DNA of 35,933 bases, from NCBI GenBank assembly GCA_030680175.1, contig JAUXWO010000044.1, positions 1-35,933 of the forward strand, given 5' to 3'. This document shows positions 23,947-32,500 of this stretch, piece by piece. This DNA is from Vicinamibacterales bacterium (GTDB lineage Bacteria; Acidobacteriota; Vicinamibacteria; Vicinamibacterales; UBA2999). Under the pieces are notes generated by a model, which did not search any database, had not been told where the DNA came from, and saw only the letters and a list, made by a program, of their open reading frames with translations. Each line of letters opens with the position of its first letter. Positions within the stretch are counted from its first letter, which is position 1. A program made the translations under genes and the position numbers.

Positions 23947-24036
23947 GGAGAGATGTCCGAGTGGTTGAAGGAGCACGCTTGGAAAGCGTGTGTAGGGGAA
24001 ACTCTACCGAGGGTTCGAATCCCTCTCTCTCCGCCA
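23947..24036 (+). tRNA. tRNA-Ser (anticodon GGA)
   Basis: A full cloverleaf of 90 nt: acceptor GGAGAGA/TCTCTCC, D-arm with GTCCGAGTGGTTGAAGG, anticodon loop TTGGAAA with GGA (reads UCC/UCU), a long variable arm (GTGTAGGGGAAACTCTACC) typical of class II tRNAs, T-arm GGGTTCGAATCCC, discriminator G and encoded CCA. It starts 86 nt after the cyclase stop. Confidence 0.97.
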
Positions 24037-24190
24037 CTCTCTCGGCTTCGCCTCGTTCGGGCGGAGCGAGAGGGTTCTAGATCAGCTGCCGCCGCGGCCG
24101 CGGCGGCACCAGCGCGAATCCCCAAGGCCTCATGCTGCTGGCTTCGCCTTCCTCGCGCCAGCCAACCTTCGCCCCCGGCATCCGAGAAGC

Positions 24191-24224
24191 ACAGACGCCC
24201 CGGCCGTGAGGCCGGGGCGTCTGT
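24191..24224. terminator. Perfect 15-bp hairpin between the tRNA and the beta-helix gene
   Basis: ACAGACGCCCCGGCC (24191-24205), loop GTGA, and its exact complement (24210-24224). The plus-strand tail is CGTTC. It can end transcripts from the tRNA side and from the convergent beta-helix gene. The gap 24037-24190 shows no gene. Confidence 0.75.
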
Positions 24225-24253
24225 CGTTCAGGGAGCGACCCCATCGAGGAGCG

Positions 24254-25189
24254 CTAGCTCGTCGGCGACGTGTTGCCGCGGGCGACGGTGCCGGTGCCGC
24301 CATCGATGATGGGCGCCTCGAAACCGGTGATGCGGTTCCCCGTGATCCGGGTGGCGGTGGACCCGGGATAGATGTAGACCCCGCCCGCCCCGTCATCGGC
24401 GCTCACACGGTTGCCCGCGAGATGGTTCCGGTCACCGGCGATGAGCACGCCCCAGGCGCGGAAGTTGTAGATCGACTGGCTCACGATCGTCGAGGACGTC
24501 TGGTTGCCGCTCACGTGGTTGTCGCTGCCGGCGACGAAGACGCTGAACTCGTTGTCGGTCATCGTGTTGTTGCTCAGATGACTGTTCGACGAGAACAGCA
24601 GAATCCCCGTCGAGGCCCAGTTGGACGGGCCGTCCCACCAGTGACCGGTGACGATGTTGTTCGTGATGCGGGCGACGGCGCCCTGATCCACCTGGATGCC
24701 GTTCTCGGCCCACCCGCTGGTCTTGGCGCCGGTGCCCCGCACGGTGTTGCGAGAGACGGTCACGTCGGTCCCGACACCACGGAGCGCCACCCCGGCCCGG
24801 TGGGCGCCCGTGAAGACGCTGTCACGGATGGTGCCGGTCGCCCCGTCGCGGTACGTCACGGACACAAACTGATGCGGGTAGCCGTCAGCCACGGTGACTG
24901 ACGACCCGGTGACGGTGACCGCTGCGCCGCTCACGTAGATCCCGTACTGCACGGGCTTCGCGTCGCTGACGGTGCCGCTGATCTCGACCCCGCTCAGCAC
25001 CCCATCCTGGCTGATGAAGATGCCGATGTCGCAGGTGACGACAAACGGCCCGGACGGCACATCGTTGACGTAGTTGGCCGTCAGCGTCCCGACGCCGGTC
25101 ATCTGGCACTGCGCCTCGGCCGTAGAGGGGGCGACGACACCGGTGGCCAGCACGACGGCGAGGGCGAGCGGGAGACAGGTCTTGCGCAT
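24254..25189 (-). CDS. Secreted right-handed parallel beta-helix protein
   Basis: The 311-residue protein starts at ATG 25189 with AGGAGG 7 nt upstream; the longer open frame upstream adds no conserved sequence. It has a signal peptide (MRKTCLPLALAVVLATGVV...AEAQ, cut at about 28). The rest repeats short strands such as NGIQVDQGAVARITNNIVTG, GILLFSSNSHLSNNTMTDN and GVLIAGDRNHLAGNRVS, typical of NosD/pectate-lyase-like beta-helix coils with regular N and G positions. There is no recognisable catalytic site. It could be a carbohydrate-binding or cell-surface protein. No partner gene is adjacent. Confidence 0.85.
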   Translation of the reverse strand: MRKTCLPLALAVVLATGVVAPSTAEAQCQMTGVGTLTANYVNDVPSGPFVVTCDIGIFISQDGVLSGVEISGTVSDAKPVQYGIYVSGAAVTVTGSSVTVADGYPHQFVSVTYRDGATGTIRDSVFTGAHRAGVALRGVGTDVTVSRNTVRGTGAKTSGWAENGIQVDQGAVARITNNIVTGHWWDGPSNWASTGILLFSSNSHLSNNTMTDNEFSVFVAGSDNHVSGNQTSSTIVSQSIYNFRAWGVLIAGDRNHLAGNRVSADDGAGGVYIYPGSTATRITGNRITGFEAPIIDGGTGTVARGNTSPTS

Positions 25190-25322
25190 CTGAGCGCCTC
25201 CTTCCCTGACACGGATTGCTGGGGGCGTGAACCGCCAGATCATACGTCCCCCATCAGGGTCGCGCCAGCGCAATCGAGGTGCTCACGCAGCCTGTTCGTG
25301 CAGAAGGAAAGGAGCGGCTGGA

Positions 25323-25961
25323 CTACCGGCTGTCGCGCCTGCCCTGACTTCGGCGGCCGCGGCTCGAGACGTGTGCCTGCATGCGCACCTGGCCGCTGCG
25401 CCTCACCAGGTCGCCCTTCGCCACGACGGGCCCGCGGGACGCCTTCACCTTGGAGGGAGGCAGCATCGACGCCATCCCCTGCTGGGCCGCCTCTGCATTC
25501 GCCGCCACCTCCGCCGCCGTCCGAGCCTCGGCCGCCTCGGCCGCCTTCACGGCCTTCGCCGCCTTCGAGGTCTTCGAGGTCTTCGAGGTCTTCGCCGCCT
25601 TCACGGCCTTCTTCGTGCCGCTCGTCGTTCGGGGCCTGGCCGTCTTGGCGGGTGTCGCCGCCTTCGCGGCGAGCGCGGACAGGCGCGCCTCGTAGCGGGC
25701 GAACACCTCGGCGAAGAGCTCTGCCTTGCGCTTCGTTCGCGCGTTCAGTTCGTGCGGGACCGCCGGCCGCTTCCCCTTCGCTGCGCGCGACTGGCTCCTG
25801 ACGAGGTCCGCATACTTCGTCCAGAGCTTCCGCGCGCGCGCGGCCTTGGCCTTCAGGCGCGCAGGCGAGAACTCGCGGATCGCCGCCGGCAGGCTCGACT
25901 GCACCACCGGCCATTCAGCGACCGTCGTCAACTGTCGTGCTTCGCGTGTTGTGATGGACAT
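25323..25961 (-). CDS. Histone H1-like Lys/Ala-rich protein
   Basis: The 212-residue, highly basic protein has two parts. Residues 1-105 form a predicted helical region (EARQLTTVAEWPVVQSS, SPARLKAKAARARKLWTKYADLVRSQSRAAKGKR) also seen in small hypothetical proteins of other bacteria. Residues about 105-150 form a Lys/Ala/Thr-rich tail with KTSKTSKTSK and AAKAVKAAEAAEA, resembling histone H1-like tails of bacterial nucleoid proteins. The tail is written with a 9-bp DNA repeat (CTTCGAGGT, three copies near 25566-25592 on the plus strand), so its length may vary. The start ATG 25961 is the first usable codon; a GGGAG lies very close. Nucleic acid binding is likely; exact role unknown. Confidence 0.7.
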   Translation of the reverse strand: MSITTREARQLTTVAEWPVVQSSLPAAIREFSPARLKAKAARARKLWTKYADLVRSQSRAAKGKRPAVPHELNARTKRKAELFAEVFARYEARLSALAAKAATPAKTARPRTTSGTKKAVKAAKTSKTSKTSKAAKAVKAAEAAEARTAAEVAANAEAAQQGMASMLPPSKVKASRGPVVAKGDLVRRSGQVRMQAHVSSRGRRSQGRRDSR

Positions 25962-25993
25962 ACTCCCACCATAACGCCGATTGCATGGCGGGG

Positions 25994-26190
25994 GATCGGC
26001 AATCGGCTGTCAGCGATCGGCTTTCGGCCCTCGGCGGTCGGCTCTCGGCGATCAGCGGGCAGCTATCGGCGATCAGCGGTCGGCTATCGGCGCAGCGGTA
26101 CTAGTAGCGTTGCTGAGCCAAAAGCCGAAAGCCGAAAGCCGAGAGCCGAAAGCCGAGAGCCGAGAGCCGAAAGCTGATCGCTGACGCTGA
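25994..26190. repeat. Palindromic TCGGCTW heptamer element near the Gdx gene
   Basis: Left arm (25994-26090) is tandem TCGGCTA/TCGGCTC/TCGGCGA units. The centre (about 26091-26115) is unique with a CAGCG...GCTGAGCC pattern like the copy at 5723. The right arm (26116-26185) is the same unit in reverse complement (GAAAGCCGA). GTCAGCGATCGGCTTTCGG at 26009-26027 matches the reverse complement of 26167-26185 at 18 of 19 positions. It begins about 30 nt before the histone-like start and ends about 25 nt from the Gdx stop. Confidence 0.92.
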
Positions 26191-26212
26191 CCGCCGTCCG
26201 CCGACGTCCCGT

Positions 26213-26527
26213 CTAGGAGGCGGCCTTCAGCCAGACGATTCCGCCGACGATCATGGCGAGGGCGCCGAGGCGCTGGAGGGTGGCGGGTTCGTTGAGCCAG
26301 AGGATGCCGATGGCCGCCGTGCCGATGGCGCCGATGCCGGTCCACACCGCGTAGGCCGTGCCGATCGGCAGGGTGCGCGCGGCCATGCCGAGGAGGGTGA
26401 CGCTCAGGATGAGGCAGACGATGACCACCACGGTCGCCACCGGCCGCGTGAACCCCTCAGTCGCCTTCAGCCCCACGGCCCAGGCAATCTCGAAGAGCGC
26501 CGCCACAACGAGAATGCCCCACGCCAT
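26213..26527 (-). CDS. SMR family exporter of the Gdx/SugE type
   Basis: The 104-residue protein has four membrane helices and the SMR active-site glutamate E13 in LFEIAWAVGLK. The WAVGLK motif and FTRP near residues 26-29 (GFTRPVAT) are features of the Gdx (SugE) subgroup, which exports guanidinium by proton exchange, rather than the Qac/EmrE group. The start ATG 26527 is the usual MAW start. It lies 16 nt downstream of the PUFA synthase stop on the same strand, so it might be co-transcribed. No guanidine riboswitch (ykkC types) is visible before it, which is unusual for a gdx gene. Confidence 0.92.
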   Translation of the reverse strand: MAWGILVVAALFEIAWAVGLKATEGFTRPVATVVVIVCLILSVTLLGMAARTLPIGTAYAVWTGIGAIGTAAIGILWLNEPATLQRLGALAMIVGGIVWLKAAS

Positions 26528-26543
26528 GTCAGCCGTTCCCGGT

Positions 26544-29500
26544 TCACCGCTCCCCGTCCACAATCCGCATCGCCATGTCCTCGACCGAGTAGACGCGCAG
26601 GCCGTCCACCCAGAGCCAGCCGTTGGCCACGGCGTACGCGCCGCGGTCGTCACGGCCGACTTCCGTGATCTCGATCTCGGTGAGGATCGTCTTGTTGCGG
26701 GGCACGACCTGGCCGCGGTACTTCCAGCTCATCGGCCGGCCGATGGCGATGGGCTCGAAGCGCGGCGCCGTCATGCCGGCGCCCATGTCGCGGTCGAGCA
26801 TGTGGAACTGCAGGAGCTGGATCAGCGCCTCGATGCCGAGCGAGCCCGGCTGCACGGGGTCCTGGAAGAAATGCGCCTTGAAGAACCACTCCGACGGCTT
26901 CACGTCCTTCTCGGCGCGCAGCCGGCCCAGCCCCTTGGCGCCCGCCTCGGGCCAGATGCCCGTGACGCGGTCGATCATCAGCAGCCGCTTGTCGGGCAGG
27001 CGCAGCGACCCGCTGCAGTACCGCGCCGGCCGGCTCGTCAGATCCTCGAGCCGATCGCTCGACGCGCTCACCCACACCCGATCCGCATCGGTCGTCGGCA
27101 GGCCCTTCTGGTTGGACAGCGCCTCCGGCGAGAAGTGGCCGAACTTCGTCGTGAACTCGTAGACCGGCACATCGTCGAGGTAGCAGGTGCCCTTGAAGCT
27201 CTCGAGGAACATGCCGGGCATCGTGGCCACCGCCGTGCAGCGCGTGTGCGTGCGAAGCGTGCCCGAGTCGGGCAGGATCTCGACGAGCTGCGTCGCCGTG
27301 CCCTCGAGGTTGCGGAACGCAAGGTCCGTCTCGCTCGCGAGCGGCGCGCCGCTGTACGCCGTGAGCCAGCCGCATGGCTGAAGCGCGGCCTCGAGCAGCA
27401 CGGCATAGGGCATCGTCTTCGCCCCGTTGGCGTCGAAGTACCACGCGGTCGGTGACACGTCGAACTCGAGGTCGACGGCCGCGCCCTTCTCGAACACGCC
27501 GTAGGCGCCCTCGACCTTCGTCACGCGCGACATGAAGAGATACGGCGGACCCGGCAGCCGCGGCAGGCGGCGCGTGCCGTCGAACCGCGTGAACGCCTGG
27601 CCGAACGCCTCCGAGGGCTTGCCCCACGCGCATGCGAGCAGCGAGCGGCTGCCGAACTGGAAGCCGTCCACCTCCGCGACCGGCCGGCCCGGACGGTCGG
27701 GGATCACCTGATCCTCGCGCGTCGAGAGCGGCCAGTCGGGCACGAGGCGCAGGCCCATGCGGCGGCAGTGGAACGCCTTCAGGCCGTCGACCGTGCCGAG
27801 CAGGTCGGCATAGATCGTCGGGTAGGGTCCGTCGGTGACCTCCTCGACGAAGAGCTCGCAGACGACGTCCGGCGACGTCGGCAGCACCTGGCCGCGGCAC
27901 CGCAGCAGGTACTTCTCCTCGGGCACCGGCTCGAACTGCCAGCCGTCCTTCTCGAGCGTGTAGCCGAGGCCCGTCAGGTAGAACGCCATCAGTTCGAGAC
28001 AGCCCTCGAACATCAGCGTGCCCGGCATGCACGGGTCGTTCTTGAAGTGGCCCTGGAAGAACCAGTCGTCGGGCGAGATGCGCGTCTCGGCGCGGCAGTA
28101 GCCGCGGCCCCACGGCCCGCCCGTGGGATCGAAGTGGGTGACCTCGCTGAGCAGCAGCATCTGGCCGCCCTGGATGCGCGGCGACCGCACGTGCGTCTCG
28201 GCGTGCTCGAAGCCGGGGCCGAAGCAGTCGAACGGCCGGCCCGCGGCAAACGCCTCGAGCTCACGCGGGCCGAAGTGCGTGCGCGTGCACGGCACGGCGG
28301 GCGGCGCCACCGGGCAATCCGGGAGCGGCGTGGCGGTGTTGATATCCCACAGCACGCCGCCCGACTCGGCCAGGTCGCGGTCGCTGAAGAAGCCGGCCTG
28401 CCCCTGCCGCACGCTGAGCCGCACCTCGTCGTTGACGCGGCAGTCGTAGTGGAAGAAGAACAGGCGCACGTCGCCCTGGCTGGCGTGGCCATCGACATGG
28501 ATGTCGTACTTCAGCGTGTCGCCCACGCGCGGCAGGCCGCCGTGATACGTCAGCTCGCACCCGAGCAGGCGGTAGACGCGCTCGCCCTTGTTGAGGAAGT
28601 CGGCGCCCATCCAGGAGATGAGCAGCAGATCGGCCTGGCCGGCTTCGATCATGATGCCGGCCGGCATCCGCCCGTCGTTCAGATACCACGCATCCGGCGT
28701 GACATCCGTCTCGGTCCAGATCGTCCCCGTGCCGTGGACGCCCGGCTCGGCATCGATGCCCGTGACGCGGTCGGCGAGCAGCAGCGGCGGCTCCGGCATG
28801 CGCACCTGACGCCGCCACTGATCCTGCTGCTCGAAGAGCGGCCCGAAGAGCGACGAGATCTTGCCCGACGACAACACCTCGAGTTCCTGGCGGTTGAACT
28901 TGGGGCCGGGGAGTGTGGTGGACAGTGCACGGTGCACGGTGGACGGTGCAGGGTCGGTGACCGGTGCACGGTGAACGGTGGACGGTGCCACCTCGGTGAC
29001 CGGTGCACGGTGAACGGTGGGCGGTGCCACCTCGGTGACCGGTGCACGGTGGACGGTGGACGGTGCGGCCTGCACCACCGGCCGGGTCGCGTCGACTACG
29101 CCGGCCTGCCCGGCTCGGGCAAACGCGGCCGGAGTCGCGTCGTAGCCCGTCTGCCCCGCCCGGGCGAACGGGCCCTCCGGGGCGCCGAAGCCCGGGGTCT
29201 GTCCGGCCCGGGCGAAGGCGGCAGCGGCATGCTGCATGTAGCTCTGCTGCGCGTGCGCCACGCGCGCGACCATCGTCATGTACTGGTCACGCAGGTTCCG
29301 CTGCCACTCCGACACGTCCGCCTCCATCTCACTTGCACTCGAGACAGGCCCCGCGGCCGCCCCGACCATCTCGAACACCGGCGCTGGTGCGAGCGCGCGT
29401 ACGGGCTCGGCCAGCGTGGCGAAGACCGACGGCAGCGCTGGCGCCATGGCCATCGCCTGCCGCGACTCCCCGGACGCGGAGACCTGCGCGGACACGGCCG

Positions 29501-32500
29501 CCGTACGCGGTGCCGGCAGGCGCACGGGCGCGGGATGCGCCGGCAGCACCGTCACCGGCCCGCGCGGCGCCTCGGCCCAGCGCGCCACGTCATCGAGCGC
29601 ACGGCCCAGCCGCGCGCGATCCACCGGCACACCGGCCGCAATCAACTGCGCCGCGGCGCGCACGGCCTGGATGAGCGACGGCTCGCTCGCCGTGTCGAGC
29701 GCCACGGCCAGATGCTCGCGGTCGCCGAGAATCTCGCGTGCGAACGCGGCACAGCCCGCCCGCGGGCCGTGCTCGATGAACACGCGCACGCCGTCGTTCC
29801 AGGCGGCCTCGATCACCTTCGGAAACTCGATCGTCTGCACGGCCTGCTGCGTCAGCATGTCCGCCACCGCATCGTCGCCCAGCGCGAAGTGCGAGTTCGT
29901 GGCGTGCGTGTAGAAGCGGACGCCCGGCACCGGACGCGTCGGGCGGCGGTGCACGGCGTGCCAGGTCTCGCCGAAGGCCTTCAGCTCCGGGCAATGCACG
30001 GCGACGTTGTAGCGCACGGGGAACGCGCGGGCGCCCTCGAGCTTCGCCACCACGCGCGCGCATGCGGCCGCCTCGCCCGCCACGATCAGGTCCGCGTTGG
30101 TGTGGACGATCGTGATGTGCGCGCGTGTCTCGCCCTCGAGCGCCTTGCGCACCGCGGCGATGGGCGCCACCACGCGCCAGGTCTGCCAGGTCGCGGCTTC
30201 GGCCTCGGTCGAGCCCCAGGCCCGCGCGATCGCCTTGAAGTTGCCCGCGATCTCGTGATCGAACGCGCCCGTGCCCAGGAACGCGTCGTAGAAGATGTCG
30301 AGGTCGCCCCACGCGCCGAGCGCGAAGAGCGCGGTCGTCTCGCCCGACGACAGCCCGATGGCGGCGTCCGGCTTCAGCCCGAGGATGTCGCGCGAGAACG
30401 CCGCGTGGAGGTACGAGACGAACGATCCGCCCTTCAGCCGCTCGGCGGGCGAGATCTCCTCGGGGCCGTCGGCCTCGAAGATCCAGCCGGCCACCGTGCG
30501 GTTGCGGTGCATCAGCGCGGTCGTGCTCGAGAGCAGCGACGGGAATGCGGCGATGACGTCGCGCGCCATGCCGCGATACGAGCCGCCGGCGCCGCCGAAG
30601 ATGAAGCCCACCTCGCCGCCAATCGGCCGGTCGCGGAAGTACAGCCCGTCCTCGATCTGGAACGGCACCGCGCCATCGCCCGCGGCGGTGATGACCGCAA
30701 CGGCCGCTTGCGCTTTGCGCGCGCGTTCCGTCTCGTCGGCAGCCACGACCACCAGGCACGCCGGGCCCTCGCTGGCGCGATCGTCCCGCTCGGCCGCCGC
30801 AATCACCGCGCGCCGATCCGCACCGGCATAGGCATGCACGCGCGGCACGATCGGGCGCGCCAGCGGCGCCGGCGGCGCGGCCGCCTCCACGAGGTGCACG
30901 ACCGCACGCTGTCCGCCGGTGGCGTCCATGGCTACCGTCACCGCACGGCGCTCGGTATCCGCCAGCCACGGCGTGACGACGCCCCCGCGCGCGACCGGGC
31001 GGAGCCGGTGATGCAGGGCGAGCGCGCCCGCCGCGACATGCACGAGGCCCGAGGCCGCATGCGCATGCCCGACGACCGGCACGAGCGAGGTCGCGCCCTC
31101 GTCGAACCCGAGGCGCAGGTCGGCGCCCTCCGGCTCTTCGTCCGGAAGGATCGCGTAGACGCGATCCCCGTCCCGCTCCGCATCCTCGAGCCGCTTGAGC
31201 ACGAGCGCGACGGCGGCATCGCCCGGCACCTGCCGGTCGGCGGCGAGCACCTCGCGCGCGGCAGCCTGATGCACCGGCTCGCACGACAGATCCACCGCCC
31301 CCACGACGGCGGCGTCGATCTCGCCGGCGCGCAGCGCCCCGATCGCCTCATCGAGGGCGACGAGGCCCGAGACCTCCTCGGCCGCCACGGAGAAGCTCTG
31401 CCCCGTCAGATCGAACTGGCTGTTGATGCGGTTGGTGACGATGTTGGGCATCATGCCCACGACCATCGCCGCGTTCAGCCGTGGCGCAATCGCGTCCTGC
31501 GTGGCCGGTGTCAGCACGCCCCCGGCGGGCACGCCGTTCGCCGTCCACTGCTCCACCCAGCCGGCCAGGCGCTCGCGCACGCCCATGCGCGCGATCTCGT
31601 TGTCGCAGCCCATGCCGACAAACGCGCCGGTGCGCGCCGCGGGCAGCACCGCCACGTCGGCGATCGCCTCGGCGGCCGCGCGCATCACGAGCAGCTGCTG
31701 CGGGAGCGTGTCGGCCAGATCGCGCGGCGGGAAGCGCAGCCCGGTCAGCGGCAGCGTCACCGTGCCGGCCGGCGCGCCCGATGCGTCGCGCACGGGCGCC
31801 GCGCCGGCGAAGATCGCATCCGCGAAGTCGTCGCGGCTCTGTCCCGCGCCGACCCGCGCACCGACGCCGACGATGGCGACGGGGCCGCGGCCGGGGGCGG
31901 GGCTGTGCACCGCGACGAGGGGCCGGGAGGGCTGCCACTCCTCGACGAGCAGGTGCGCGTTGTTGCCGCCGAAGCCGAACGCGCTCACCGCCGCACGGCG
32001 CGGGCCATCCGACGGCCACGGCTCGGCCTCCGCGAGGAGCCGGAACGGCGATCCCGCCAGCGCGTCCACGGGCTGGTCGGCCCACAGCGTCGGCGGTCGC
32101 GTGGCGTGCTCGATCGCGCCGAGCACCTTCAGCAGGCCGCCGAGGCCCGCCACGGTGATCGCGTGGCCGAGGTTCGACTTGAGCGATCCGAGCGGCACGC
32201 CGGCCTGCCCGGCATACACGCGCGACATGCTGCGGACTTCGGTGGCATCCCCCACCACGGTGCCGGTCGCGTGGCACTCCACGAGCGAGATGTCGGCGGG
32301 GGCCAGCCCCGCGATCTCGTACGCGCGCTCCATCGCGCGGACCTGGCCCTGCTCGCTCGGGACGAGCAGGCCCTGTGCGCGGCCGTCGTTCGACAATCCG
32401 ATGCCGCGGATGACGCCCAGAATCCGATCGCCATCCCGCACGGCATCGTCCAGCCGCTTGAGCACGACGAACGCGGCGCCCTCGGCGGGCACGAGGCCGT

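Noticed and set aside
23947-24253. Integrated element using tRNA-Ser as attachment site
   Set aside because: No integrase gene follows and no repeat of the tRNA 3' end was noticed downstream within the window.
26528-26700. Guanidine riboswitch controlling the Gdx-type exporter
   Set aside because: The sequence upstream is coding for the PUFA synthase C-terminus, and no ykkC, mini-ykkC or ykkC-III motif is seen.
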